Below the pieces are notes generated by a model, which made no database searches, had not been told where the DNA came from, and saw nothing but the letters and a program-made list of their open reading frames with translations. A DNA stretch of 64,000 nt from Rhynchopus euleeides. Its lineage: Eukaryota; Euglenozoa; Diplonemea; Diplonemida; Diplonemidae. Shown piece after piece: positions 9,934-20,424 of the stretch. The stretch lies in contig OY723295.1 in NCBI GenBank assembly GCA_963210315.1, positions 1,714,501 to 1,778,500 on the forward strand, given 5' to 3'. Each line of letters begins with the position of its first letter. The first letter of the stretch is position 1. Both the position numbers and the translations under genes were made by a program.

Positions 9934-12549
9934 ATGCCTCGCATGCCGTTGTGCATCGCTGCGTTGCATGTGGTGCTGAGCATCTCGCATGCCAGTGCGG
10001 CGAACGTCGTTTCACGCCGTTCCCCCATCAGCGACAAGGCTGACGACGTGGAGATCCGGCTGCCAAACAGCGGCTTCAGCGCACACAGCAGCGACCTGGA
10101 GCTGGGGCACCACAGGGGCGCGCAGCAGGTTGTGGGGCTCCGCTTCCGAAACGCCAGGATTCCGCGGGGTGCAGAGGTGGAGGAGGCGTACGTCACCTTC
10201 ACCGCAGAGGCGACGGATGGCGGGGAGTCACCTTCTCTGCTGATCCGCGGGGAGGCGCGCGACAGGTCGGAGCAGTTCTCATCGCGCTCCCCGCCGGTCG
10301 GCAGGAGGGAGACGAAGGCCGGCGTGTCGTGGCGCAACCTGGGCCGGTGGAGCAAAGGGAGGACATACCGGACGCCAGGTCTAGCCGGCATCATCAACGA
10401 GCTCACAGACAGGCCTGGCTGGTCGCCCTCCTCAGCCCTGACGCTGCTGGTGTCCAGCCGCAGCAGCGGGACCTCCCGCCGCTCCGCATGGTCTCTCGAC
10501 GGGTCGCCCTCACACGCCCCTGTGCTGTTTGTGAAGTACCGTGTGGGGGGGCGCCCCTCCATGCCTCCGCTGGTGGTGCCGGCAACACCGCCACCGCCGC
10601 CGCCGGTCCCTGTGGGTGGTGGTGGTGGTGGCGTCAACCCCCCTGCGAGGATGTGTGGGTGCGGGCCATGGGTGCGTGGGCTGCAGGGCATCTTCTGGCG
10701 CAACGGCATGACGTCTGGGCTGTCGAAGCTGCCCCGCCTGGGGCGGGGGAGCGCGCTGCGCGAGAGCACCGCCGGGCGTGTGGACCGGGCGGTGCCCAAC
10801 CTAGACCAGAAGGACACGGGGAGCGCCTGGGCAGGGCTGCCTGCTGCCTACACCTCCAACTTCGTCGACCTGCACATCGGGTTTCTGCAGGTGCCTGCCA
10901 GGGGCGTCTACACCCTGCATGTGACGTCGAACGACGGGTCGCGTGTCCTCCTCAACGGGAAGGCCGTGGTGGATAACGACGGCAACCACAGGATGCAGAC
11001 GAGAAGCTCGCAGAAGCTGACCCTGAACCCCGGTGCCCACGACCTGGAGGTGCAGCACTACCAGGGCAGGGGCACGGCCGGGCTTCGCCTGGAGTGGACG
11101 AGGCCAGACGGGACACGCCAGGTGGTCCCCAGGGGCAGCCTCGGGTTCTGCAACTGCGGGACGCCGCCCTCCCCTCGCACCCCCACCCCCCCTGCCCCCC
11201 CTGTGCGGACACCCAGGCCCGCCCCTGCCCCCGCCCCCTCGACGCCGAGGCCGACTTCCCCATCCGCGTTGGGGGGTGTGGACCTGCGGTCTGAGAAGCT
11301 CAGGTCGGAGAAGCTGTTTAAGACGAACAGCTATAAGCTTTCATCAGGCGACAACTCCTACAGCCCTGTGATGACGGATGGGACGAACACTTTCTATGCG
11401 TGGGTGGGTGACGACCTCCGCCCCAGGGTGACGAAGATCAGCGGAAGCGGTTCGGCGCACACCATCCTGCTGGACAGCAACGCCGACTACCGGGCGCTGG
11501 ACGACGGGCACCACAAATTCTCCGTTGGGATCGACAGCAAGGGATACATTCACGTCACGGGGGATATGCACCACCACCCTGCGTCGAACAACAAACACCT
11601 CCCCACGCGCTACCGGAACTCCATCGTGATGTACTGGGTGTCGCGTGTGCCGCGCAGCATTGACACCCTCGAGTTTGTCGGGAACAACAAAGCCCGCGCC
11701 ATCCCTGGCTACGGCTTCAGCTACGGAAACTTCAACGTCGCCCCCGACGGGACTCTCTTCTACCTGTCACGTGTGAGGGTGCACAAGCGTGGCCACCACG
11801 AGGGGGAGATGGGCCTCGCGGTGTTCCGCTACTCCGCCAGCTCGCAGCGGTGGACGGGGCTGGGGGGGCTGCCCCCCAGCGCCCGGAAGTCGGAGTACCC
11901 CGTGGTGCTGTGGGAGGACAACGGGCACAAGCGCAGCTTCTACCAGGCCTACCGCTGCAGCATGAAGTTCGACCCCAGCGGGACGATGCACATCGCGGCG
12001 GTGATCAACAACGACAGCGGCAAGTCGCGCCCCACCCACGCGGTATACCTTGCATCGGACGACCTGGGCAACACCTTCCGCAGGGCTGACGGGCGTGCCA
12101 TTCCCGACATGCCTGCGCGTGTGGATGCAGGGTCCTCCCAGACAGACGTAGTGTACGGGCCACGCGATGACTACGACCTGTTTGCGGGTGTCTTCTACAA
12201 CGCGCGGGGCGAGCCTGCCGTGAGCTTCAGCCGGAACGACGGCGGGTGGAAGAGTGAGTACGTCTACTGGGATGCGGCCAAGAGGAGGTGGAGCAGCCCC
12301 GTGGCATCCCCTGCTGGGGGGGGCATCAGGCACAGCCACCAGACAGACCCGAGCGGTGTGGTCACCTTCGTCGGCAGCAGCAGGTTGGTGAGGTCGAAGG
12401 GGTTTGCCCAGGAGGGGGTGACGCACGGCCTCAACGTGTGGCTGAATGCGGTTGACGAGAATGCGCTGCGTTCCTCCAACACGTGGATTGGCGTCTATGA
12501 AAACAGGGCGCGTAACGAGCAGGGGGTCATGAAGCTCTCCTTCAAGTGA
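9934..12549 (+). CDS. Secreted PA14 + BNR_4 repeat protein, probable polysaccharide lyase
   Basis: Intronless; 871 residues from ATG 9934. This start is chosen because it gives a clean signal peptide (MPRMPLCIAALHVVLSISHASA). Order of domains: signal 1-22; a beta-rich domain at ~25-185 with the pattern 'AYVTFTAEATDGGES...GIINELTDRPGWSPSSALTLLV', familiar from secreted planctomycete/proteobacterial proteins; a Pro/Gly linker with a glycine run; a PA14 carbohydrate-binding domain at ~220-385 (GFLQVPARGVYTLHVTSND, then LEVQHYQGRGTAGLRLEW); a Pro-rich linker; and a BNR_4 beta-propeller at ~430-870 (DDGHHKFSVGID, GDMHHHPAS, HSHQTDPSG). BNR_4 proteins include ulvan and related uronic-acid lyases (PL24/PL25 type), and the His-rich loops fit a lyase centre. 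The likely role is extracellular breakdown of acidic algal polysaccharide. The exact substrate is not predictable. Intronless structure and family distribution suggest bacterial origin. Confidence 0.8.
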   Translation: MPRMPLCIAALHVVLSISHASAANVVSRRSPISDKADDVEIRLPNSGFSAHSSDLELGHHRGAQQVVGLRFRNARIPRGAEVEEAYVTFTAEATDGGESPSLLIRGEARDRSEQFSSRSPPVGRRETKAGVSWRNLGRWSKGRTYRTPGLAGIINELTDRPGWSPSSALTLLVSSRSSGTSRRSAWSLDGSPSHAPVLFVKYRVGGRPSMPPLVVPATPPPPPPVPVGGGGGGVNPPARMCGCGPWVRGLQGIFWRNGMTSGLSKLPRLGRGSALRESTAGRVDRAVPNLDQKDTGSAWAGLPAAYTSNFVDLHIGFLQVPARGVYTLHVTSNDGSRVLLNGKAVVDNDGNHRMQTRSSQKLTLNPGAHDLEVQHYQGRGTAGLRLEWTRPDGTRQVVPRGSLGFCNCGTPPSPRTPTPPAPPVRTPRPAPAPAPSTPRPTSPSALGGVDLRSEKLRSEKLFKTNSYKLSSGDNSYSPVMTDGTNTFYAWVGDDLRPRVTKISGSGSAHTILLDSNADYRALDDGHHKFSVGIDSKGYIHVTGDMHHHPASNNKHLPTRYRNSIVMYWVSRVPRSIDTLEFVGNNKARAIPGYGFSYGNFNVAPDGTLFYLSRVRVHKRGHHEGEMGLAVFRYSASSQRWTGLGGLPPSARKSEYPVVLWEDNGHKRSFYQAYRCSMKFDPSGTMHIAAVINNDSGKSRPTHAVYLASDDLGNTFRRADGRAIPDMPARVDAGSSQTDVVYGPRDDYDLFAGVFYNARGEPAVSFSRNDGGWKSEYVYWDAAKRRWSSPVASPAGGGIRHSHQTDPSGVVTFVGSSRLVRSKGFAQEGVTHGLNVWLNAVDENALRSSNTWIGVYENRARNEQGVMKLSFK

Positions 12550-13614
12550 TGCGGTGGAGGAGGGGGGGGGTGACGGGTTGAGGTGGGGTTTATCTTGTGG
12601 GGTGGCTGGAAAATCCCCTCCCAGCAGCAGAGGCCCCCTCAGCAGAGGGGGGTTTTTGAGCGGGTGGTGAAGCTTTCTCCCCCTCACCTCCCCTTTCTTC
12701 CCCCCCCCCCCTTCTCCGTGTTTTGTTTTTTCCCCCATCGCCCTTTCCGCCGATCTCTCTGATCCCTGTTTCAAGGGCGTGCGGAGGGAGGCAGGGCGCG
12801 GTGTGTCCTGTGTGCTTCATTCAGCCGGTGCCGCGTTTGCCAGGCAGGGGGCCCCCCCCCTGTATTGACCCTGATCCGCTGTTGTACTCTGCTGCAAAAC
12901 CATAAGAGGGCAGAGAAAATCAGCACTCATCAGAGCCAACTCAGAATCGGGCCCCCCACTCGACGCGCGCTGCCTCTTTTAAGCCTTTGACGGCAACGCT
13001 GCCGCCAGGCAGCACACTCAGCATGCACCGCGCCCCCACCTCGCTCAACATGCACCCCGTTTTCTGTCCTCTTTTCACTCCCTGCCCCAACACACATGTC
13101 CTGCCCTTTTCCTGTCACGCAATCAAAGTCGCACTGCAGTCCCAAAAGACTGGAAGGGCGGGAGTGGGGGCGTGTGAGATGAGGACATCTTCTTCCTTCC
13201 TCCCAGCAAATGTGATGTGCATCCTGACCCCTGCCCCAACCGTCCTCCCCGGGGTCGCTCTCCCACGCCTTTCTTTTCGGATACATGAGGTGAGGAGGGT
13301 GCGGGGGGGACTGGTGGATAGTGTGGGTGCTGCACGAAGAACTGTTTTTCGCAGGGTTCATTTTTTGTTCCCTCGCCTTGATTCTCCCCCCCTGAGATTT
13401 GAAGATAAAGGCTTTTTGCCCTGTTTGGCAGCAGTGCTGCGGGAGAACAGCGCTTGCCGTGGTGAGAAATTTTATTTGAACCAATGAAACTCCGAATCGC
13501 CGAACCCAGTCACTCTAAGCATGGGCCCCCAAACATATTTTTCATAAACATATAATTTTGCTAAAAATATGTTTCATTTTCGCATTAAAAATAACTATTT
13601 ATTACCGTGAAAAC
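12550..13614. other. Intergenic spacer downstream of the BNR_4 gene
   Basis: No gene supported. It is pyrimidine-rich at 12675-12745 and AT-richer from about 13490. An ACATATTTTTCATAAACATATAATTTTGC stretch (13533-13565) resembles the AT-rich end of repeat family 1. Confidence 0.35.
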
Positions 13615-13714
13615 AAAGTACGGTAAAATCGACGAGGTGGGGTGAGACGGCCACGAGGGGCCGAAGGCCCCGAGTGGCCGTCGAACCCCAACCGAGTCGA
13701 TTTTACCGTACTTT
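13615..13714. repeat. 100-bp nested perfect hairpin
   Basis: The outer arms AAAGTACGGTAAAATCGAC (13615-13633) and its exact reverse complement (13696-13714) enclose a second palindrome. That inner palindrome is GACGGCCAC + GAGGGGCCGAAGGCCCC + GAGTGGCCGTC, with GGTGGGG/CCCCAACC between the two levels. Transcribed, it would fold into a very stable stem. A partial ACCGTGAAAACA...GTAAAATCG repeat follows at about 13808-13840. No coding role is seen. Confidence 0.75.
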
Positions 13715-15581
13715 TCAAGGTGATGACATGTTTTTCTTGCACAATACGCAACTTTTGAACGCCAAAACCGCCTTTTGGTCGTTTTTTCTCTTCACGCCGT
13801 GAGAAAAAACCGTAAAATCGCTTTATTACCGTGAAAACGAAAAACTGTGCCCCATTTTTGAGGTTGCTCATGTGAGTATGTCTGAGAACACCAATATACA
13901 GAGGTTTCAGGCTGTACCACCTCCTGACTGAGATCGACTCCACAGGGGATGTCGTCCAGAGCGCCAAGTCTGGGGTATTCCGCCCTCAAGAACGGCGAGT
14001 CACACCTCATATCGTTCTGATTTGCCCTCGACAGCTTCGTCTTCCTGGGGATCCCTGGTTCTGCTGGTTGACCTGTGGTTCACCGTGAAGAACCATGACC
14101 TGCTGTGCGACACGGTATGCAGCATACACTTCTAAAAGGTCTATCTGCTTGCGGTGATCGTACTTCTCACGCCGCGGGGTGCTGCGCTTCTGGCTCTGGG
14201 CAGAGGTCGGGGGGAGCTGGATAGCGTGGCCGATGAACCCACCGCACCAACCCACCCCGCAGCCGACCTGGTGACCTGCAGACCCGCTCAGGCCTGATTT
14301 GTGCATTCACAAAATCAGCCGCAGGTCCCTTCCAGAAAATCACTGTACGGACTTTTTTTTCACGCCAAAAAAAGCGTGAAAAAAAAGAAAAAAGGCCAGG
14401 GGATAAGATAGGTCTGGTTTTCCGGTTTTCAAAACCAGGGTTTCCCGGTTCCCGGTTTTCTGGAAAAAAAAAAGGTCGGTCTCATTTTTGGCGGTTTTTT
14501 TGTGACTTTGGGACAGTAAAACAGTCAGAAAAAACGCCATAAAAAACTAGAAAGTGACCCCATCGTGATCCGCACAGAGCTCAAATAGTCCAAAGAAGGC
14601 AGAGAAGCGGAGAAGAAAAAATGGACCTAGCGGGTGGCCCGGTGGGTGGTGATGCCCTCGTCATGCAGGTCTCTTCTGTTTTGAAGGTGCGCACATGGTG
14701 GACTCCAGCCACCATGTCTAAGAGGGAGTCTAAGACTGCAGTCTGTACTGGAGACGGGAGTCTATTGTCCAGCTAATGTACGCTAAGACTCCCGCTAGTT
14801 GAGACTCATGGGAGACACACGGTCACGTGACGGTGTACTCCAGCGGAGGTAGGGTAACTTCCGCTGGAGTTCACCGTGTCGTCTGCCTCTGTGCAGCGTC
14901 ACTCAGTGCCATCGAATACATGGCGACAGCCCACCAAATCGAGACAGATCTGCTTGTCTGGAGGGCTGAGACGAGAACACGAACGACTTTCAAGCAGTCT
15001 TGAAGGTCGCCAAGCCTATTGGGGGCAACTAACAGATGAGATTTGTTTGTTGCCTGTCGTCACAGCTAGGTGCCCATCTCCTCGATAACGGAATGTGTGC
15101 AGAGATCTCGTGGACCCTTTGGCCATTCTGTCGTGCACCCACTTCACCCACAACGCACACCTGTCGCGAGTGGTCGCTCCCCCGTCCTCCTCCACCCTGA
15201 AGGTTGAACCCTCAAGGACCAGTGATCTCCTGCTGGCCGGGCTGCGATACAGCGAAGCCTTCCTACTTACAAGCGAATCCAGACAGTAGGGAACAGATGT
15301 TCACTACCGTGGCCGCCGGCGGCTGGGGCTCCGCCCCCCTGCGTAAGAAAATTGCACCAGACCGGTTTTTTGACCGAGAGTCCAAACTTTCAAAGCAGCT
15401 GCTGCGCCTGCCCCACCAAGCAGCCTCAGTACGACAGGACGCGCGCAGGCACCGGGCCCTCTCAGATTCTGGGAGGGTTTGCGCGGGTCGCGCGCGCCGA
15501 AGGCGCGCGCGAAAAATTTTCAAAACCAGAAAAACCGGAAAACGGCGCCAGAAAAAAAGTCTATCTTATACCCTGAAAAAG
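13715..15581. other. Repeat-derived region without recognisable genes
   Basis: Mixture of AT-rich low-complexity stretches (14345-14545), a diverged copy of the GATCCGCACAG repeat at about 14555, and a hairpin CTCCAGCGGA/TCCGCTGGAG at about 14841-14873. One ~55-bp dispersed GC-hairpin repeat lies at 15291-15345. No open frame resembles a known protein. Confidence 0.4.
15291..15345 (+). repeat. Dispersed GC-hairpin repeat, copy 1
   Basis: Begins AACAGATGTTCACTACCGTGG and continues CCGGCGGCTGGGG(GG)CTCCGCCCCCC. Four more copies are at 18619-18680 (+), 18786-18846 (+), 22488-22546 (-) and 44120-44180 (-). This one is the shortest and most diverged. Confidence 0.7.
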
Positions 15582-15660
15582 GCGTGAGAAAAAAGAAAAA
15601 AGCGTGAGAAAAAAGAAAAAAGCGTGAGAAAAAAGTAAAAAGCGTGAGAAAAAAGTGATT
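15582..15660. repeat. Tandem 20-bp AT-rich repeat
   Basis: Four consecutive ~20-bp units of GCGTGAGAAAAAAGAAAAAA type; the last two units carry A-to-T changes. The related text 'GCGTGAAAAAAAAGAAAAAA' near 14370 suggests a dispersed source. Confidence 0.85.
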
Positions 15661-15733
15661 ACCGTAACCGGGCGTGCGTGAAAAAAAGTTGCGTGGCGTC
15701 CAAGAAAATATTTTTATATTTTTCGAAAATATC

Positions 15734-17695
15734 TTGATATTGCCTGACACAGCAAACATGATTCAATTGGAGGAACAAGCCTCGTACACCAGCGGCCCAA
15801 AAGGTGGATTCCATGTATGGTTTTAGGATTTCCCTTACTACTGATGGTGTAGAGACTACAAAGCCTGACCTGATGACGCCGCCATGAACCTGGGAGACAC
15901 GCCGCGTGAGAAGGGACCTCGGTGCGGGGTGGCGTGAAGATCCTGCCTGAGTGCCCTCGTCGGGACCCGCGGTAAACCGTGGCGTTCCCCCCGAGGCAAG
16001 TCCAGGACGAAGGTTGCAGATAACCGCTGCACCTCTTCGTCCGAAAGGAGCTCACAGGATAGGGGAACTGCCCACACCCCACTCACGACAGTGTATCCGA
16101 AAGGTGCACTGCGCGTGTGGTGGCGGTGTCGGGTCCAGACCCACCTCGTTCCCCCATGCCCGTCAGTTGTTGCCCCTGCAGGGGTGGCTGCTGTCTGGCA
16201 TGGGGGGCGCCCTCCCTGCCTTGCAAGGAAAAATGTAGAACGGCATGCTGCCCGTTTCTTCATTTTTTCACCTTGCCTGGCAGGGGGGGGCCCACCCTCA
16301 CGGGGGGAAAAAGAGGAACGGCATGCTGCCCGTTCATTCTTTTTTCCTCCCGTCGTGGGTGGGCCCACTTCCGGCCATAAAATTGGCCGGAAATTTTTTT
16401 CAAACCCTGTGCCTGGAATTTTGTCCAAAAAATATCACGTTTTCGCACAAGGCAAAAAGTGGTCAAAAAACCCGAAAATCGGGTTTGTAGGGTATAGGTC
16501 CCCTGTCTGAAAATGCAAAATATGGCCCCGCAGGTGCCCCCAGTGTGATTTAAAATTGGAAAATCGACATTTTCCACCTACGGGAAATCCCCCAAAATAG
16601 GGGGTCCCCAGCCACGATCCCCAAAAAAATGTCCCGCGCGCCTCTAAGGCACTCTGGATTTTTATTATGTCATCCAGATGTCACATCTGGGTCCAGGAAC
16701 ACCGGTTTTTGGCCTCAGGAAGTCGAAAAATATGTGTGGAAATTTTTATTCCTGACCAGGATCACCTAAAAGGCCGATTTCCCCTGTTGACACATGGGGG
16801 ATTTCATGCAACGCCCGCTCGTGTGCTGAGTGTGCTATCCGCGACGTGGACGCGGTGGCCCTCTTCCACCCAGAAGCCACCGATCTTCCTCATCCAACTT
16901 CACCTCCGGATGTACGCGGCACGTGCTTGGGTTGTCCTGTCGCAGTGCAGCAGAAGTTCCTGTGCACTGCTGCCCAAGCCATTTCGGCTGCACGGAATAT
17001 GCCACGCAGAGGAACGTGGTATCGCGTGACCAGCTCGTGAGGCTTGGTGCCCCGAATCGAATCGATAGGCTGCGAGGTGCATTGCCTCGGTCAGTTGATG
17101 TCCTTGCGTGTGCATTTTTGTGCACAACAGTCCCTTGGGTATCTGCAGCGCAGGTGCCTGCACTGGACCAGGACTCCTGATTTGCCTCTGGCACTTGTTG
17201 ATCGGGACGGATGCGGCGACATGCCACGGTGCCCATGGATAGCCATGCCGGCACGAAAGTACGTTCACGACGGTTGATTACCATTGCTGCACTCTGTCAG
17301 AACCCGAAGGGTCTCAGCACACCTGAACGCCCACCAGGCCCCCCAGCAGGGGGTGAAACCAAAGGGTCCCCCCTGGGGTTTTTTGACCCAAAATTTTCGA
17401 ATTCGACATGTCCCCGGGATTTCCACTATGTCGCAGATTTCGACCATTGGGTCAAGAAAACCTAAAAATCTAGGGGGGAGGTGCTGAAGGATTGCACTGA
17501 AAATTTTATCTAACTCGGTCAAAATTCCAGGCACAGGGTTTCAGCAAAAAATCCATTTTTTGCTGAAAATAGAAAAAATATTTTAAAATATTTTTTGGCA
17601 AAAATATTTTTGAAAATATTTTTTGAAAGTTGCAAACATAAAAAAATATTCTGGAATATTCTGGCCCAAAACATATGTTTGGGGCACTATGTCTA
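15734..17695. repeat. Dispersed repeat family 1, copy B (interrupted)
   Basis: Direct copy of 176-996. The first part is 15734-16402 and the remainder 17541-17695. A 1,138-bp TIR element sits between them at the position equivalent to about 843 in copy A. Copy B has few substitutions relative to copy A, so the duplication or transposition is fairly recent. Confidence 0.85.
16403..17540. mobile_element. Non-autonomous TIR DNA element with 3-bp target duplication
   Basis: The element starts AACCCTGTGCCTGGAATTTT and ends with the exact reverse complement of those 20 bases. It is flanked by TCA on both sides. Copy A of the host repeat shows the undisturbed target (TTTTTTTCAGCAAAA), so both borders are fixed to within the ambiguity of the duplicated bases (3-5 bp). 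It is 1,138 bp long. There is no transposase-like ORF; the frames at about 16835-17284 are not recognisable. A 3-bp duplication fits PIF/Harbinger- or CACTA-like transposases, but the TIR sequence is not one I recognise. Confidence 0.85.
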
Positions 17696-17814
17696 AGTGT
17701 GACTCCCAATTTACTTTCTTTGCAGTACTTTTTTTTTTTGCAGTTGCATATATTTTTGCACTGGCTGACTCCACACGAGCCTTCTTTTTCTTCCTTGTGA
17801 TACAACCCCACGGG

Positions 17815-17926
17815 GGCCTTCGCTCAGAAATGCAGAGAAGTGAGAAATGGTGAACTGCCTCACAAAAACTGGCTGCAAAGTGACACAGTTTGACACACAG
17901 TGGCACAGAGCGAAGGCCTCCCACGT
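17815..17926. repeat. Short inverted-end element (copy 1; copy 2 at ~57820-57912)
   Basis: Begins GGGCCTTCGCTC and ends GAGCGAAGGCC. The reverse complement of this block, GGCCTTCGCTCTGTGCCACT followed by a GTGTGTCAA..TGTGTCAC segment, recurs at 57822-57865 and continues to a CACTTCTGATTGAAGG end. Each copy is about 100 bp. It is miniature-element-like and non-coding. Confidence 0.6.
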
Positions 17927-18618
17927 GTTGTGTGTCTCGCGGTTGGGAGCAGTCTTTCGTAGTGACATTTGTTTTGCCCTCCACTGGCACACCACACCCA
18001 GGGGGTGTGCCAGTGTGGCCAGACACGTTCGCACGGACAGAAGCCCCACCGATACTTCCCCGTTGTGGATTCACACATGCCCGACGGATTACCAGAAGCC
18101 ATGTCTTTTGTCTGAAGGTCCGAGCCGCTATGAATGAACCCGGTCGGGGTTTTTTTCTTGTGCAAAAATACGTACCTCGGGAAGTTTGTGGTCACCACCA
18201 AGAATCGGAACGATGCTGAGCGACGCGCCCCCCCTTCATATCCTGCTCTGCGGGAGAAGGGCGGGGTGCCTCTCATTCAAGATGATGTAAAAAGAGATGC
18301 CCTTTCAAAACCGTCCAAACCGCCTTTTTGTTTGTGTTCGGACCTCCGACCAGGGGCTTAGCTTGGATTTTGAGGTTGGGGCCGAAACTCGGTCAGACTC
18401 GGTCACAGTCAGTGGTTACGCTCCGCATGCGGAACATGCGGATTTCCGTAGGGTATTTTTTTTGGCGAAATCCGTACGTACGGTTTCCACATGCGGATTT
18501 CCGCATGTGCCTGGGTAATTTTCCCCGCCCCCCCCTCCGAACGTCAACCAAGCGTCAACCCATATACACTGGGGCGACGCTAACCTAGCGTTACACCGGG
18601 TCGATGAGAGGTTTTGCA
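17927..18618. other. Repeat-derived spacer
   Basis: No gene supported. It contains ATGCGGATTTCCG/CGGAAATCCGCAT-type inverted words around 18425-18510, and a CAGGGGCTTAGCTTGGATTTT segment at about 18351-18410. That segment recurs at about 20425-20490, where it starts the second unit of the duplicated composite element. Confidence 0.4.
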
Positions 18619-18680
18619 GGAACAGATGTTCACTACCGTGGCCTCCGGCGGCTGGGGGGCTCCGCCCCCCAGACCCCCCT
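18619..18680 (+). repeat. Dispersed GC-hairpin repeat, copy 2
   Basis: AACAGATGTTCACTACCGTGG followed by CCTCCGGCGGCTGGGGGGCT and CCGCCCCCCAGACCCCCCTG. The GGGGGGC/GCCCCCC arms can form a stem. Nearly identical to copy 3, 167 bp downstream. Confidence 0.85.
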
Positions 18681-18785
18681 GTAGTGTGCGTCTCGTACTC
18701 CGATCTCATAAGGTCAGGGAATCCAACCACTCCAGTAGTCTCAGTAGGACGCAGCCAATTCACACAGAATCTGTACGTCCACAAT

Positions 18786-18846
18786 GAACAGATGTTCACT
18801 ACCGTGGCCTCCGGCGGCTGGGGGGCTCCGCCCCCCAGACCCCCCA
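18786..18846 (+). repeat. Dispersed GC-hairpin repeat, copy 3
   Basis: Almost identical to copy 2. The flank 5' of it (ATTCACAC...CCACAATGAACA) resembles the reverse complement of the flank of the 44.1-kb copy, so the true repeat unit is somewhat longer than 60 bp. Confidence 0.85.
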
Positions 18847-18978
18847 TGTAGCGTGTGCCCGTCTAGTGACCATGTCCTGGGTGGGTGCCGTCTGCAATAA
18901 TTTTCAACTGAAAAAAACGGCACGTGCGGTTTTCCGTATGTAATTGTTTTTGCGTTTCCAAAACTGCGTAACCACTGG

Positions 18979-19548
18979 TCACAGTACACACACAGTTGAT
19001 TTGCCCCCCACCACCCCGTTCACCCAGAAGAATGTCACCCCCCCCCTCGGCCCTGGGCCCTCGAGGGGTGCCATTCTCTCGGGGTACCCTAGGTACCTCG
19101 CAAGAGTGGCTTCGGGGATACCCTGTGAATATTCGCGACATTCCACTCCTACAAAGAGTACAGTTGCAAGGCTTTCGCTCCTCAGTTGGCGAAGCCTGGT
19201 GAAGACAAGGCGGAGCTTGGAAAACAAGCGTTCAACAGAAGCAGTGCCCAGCGGAAGGATAGATGCAAGCTGGAGTAGCCTGCATGTTGCTGGGTACGTG
19301 AGAGCGAGGTTTCCCGAGGTAAACCGCTGAATAACCTCCTGCAGATCACGCAGGCCCAACCTCCGAATCTCGGAACAGACACCCGGGCACTCTTGCAGAA
19401 GGGTAGTCTTGTGCGCCTGTGCCCACTTCGGTGGGTGTGCTGGGGCATTGAATTCCGGGCAAGGGTACGCGCCAGTGATCCCCGGGAGAGGTGCCATGTA
19501 GTGGTCAGCGATGTAGCCCAGAGCCTCCTGCACCTGCGTGTCCACCAT
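18979..19548 (-). pseudogene. hAT-family transposase, C-terminal fragment
   Basis: A 189-codon frame on the - strand has the hAT dimerisation domain at residues ~83-135: LTYPATCRLLQLASILPLGT, then ASVERLFSKLRLVFTRLRQL and RSESL. The usual 'S-S-A-x-x-E-R-x-F-S' core appears as GTASVERLFS. No N-terminal BED finger or catalytic DDE part is attached, and the upstream sequence is the broken end of a Helitron helicase. The tail past residue 150 is repeat-derived. A second, more damaged copy is at about 20720-21320. It is a dead remnant, but it shows that hAT elements were active in this genome. Confidence 0.75.
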
Positions 19549-19589
19549 GTTGCCGGGAGACGGAATTCGAGACTGCTGACGTTATTCTT

Positions 19590-20350
19590 AGGCTAGCGAC
19601 GAATACGGGACAGAAGGAGAATGGGGTGTTCGCGTTCCGAAGCTGCCCGTGTGTGAAGCACTGGGCCTTCGTCAGGTCAAGGCCAACCTTCCCCAGCGTC
19701 TGCCCCTGCGACTTGTTCACGGTGATTGCAAACGCCAACGCAACAGGGATCTGGAAGCGGAAGAAGGTGAAGCTGGCCTTCTTCTCGTCCGGCTCGTTAC
19801 GTGTGCGGGGGATGTTGAACTCCTTCGCAGGGTCATCGATGGCGCAGCACAGCAGGGAGTACTGCGAGGCCTTCTTCACAATCATTCGGGTTCCGTTGCA
19901 GAGACCGCCAGGTGGGTCGAGGTTCTTCAGCAGGATGACGGGACATCCGATCTTCACCTCCAAGTCGTTCAGCGGGAAGCTGGGGTCGTTGAAGTCATTT
20001 GCAACCCCGAGGTCAACCGCACAGTCCTCAGCTACCGTGTTCTTGGCGAGGATGTGAACACTCTCCCCAGGCATCTGCTCCAGACAAGCAGCGTTGAGCT
20101 CACTCCTCCGGCTGTTTGTCGGTGCCATGATCACCGAGTTCCCCACAACACCCTGCTGCAGCTGAGGAAAGGTGAAGTTGACGAGGTCATCGGGGGTGTA
20201 GGGAGACCCTCCCGAGTGGGTTATGATGGGAGGGAGCTGCATCTGGTCCTGTTCGTTGATGTTGATCTGTCCAGACCCGATGGTGGACAGAAACAGGGCA
20301 AAGTCAGCGTTTGTCTGTCTGATCTGCTTGGTCAGCAGGAGCTTCTTCAC
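19590..20350 (-). pseudogene. Helitron PIF1-like helicase, C-terminal fragment
   Basis: The - strand frame holds the helicase end typical of Helitron Rep-Hel proteins. In order: VIMAPTNSRRSELNAACLEQ; GCPVILLKNLDPPGGLCNGT followed by R; then FRFQIPVALAFAITVNKSQG and QTLGKVGLDLTKAQCFTHGQ-L. The expected 'GQLYVALSR' end is broken: after GQL there is an unrelated ~13-residue stretch and then VASLRITSA. The Rep nuclease and the helicase Walker A/B part are absent. It lies between two copies of the hAT-derived block, as part of a composite unit that was duplicated at 20.4-21.6 kb without the helicase. Confidence 0.82.
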
Positions 20351-20424
20351 CTCCTGTGCTGCTGCACCCCAAGAAAAATCCGCTTTTCCCCCGGAAATTT
20401 ATGCTTTTTTTTTGGGCTGACCCA

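Noticed and set aside
15582..15660. Tandem 20-bp units considered as a CRISPR array
   Set aside because: Units are contiguous with no unique spacers, and the genome is eukaryotic.
16835..17284. - strand 149-codon frame inside the 1.14-kb TIR element as a transposase
   Set aside because: Too short, no acidic triad or DNA-binding motif, and other frames are equally open.
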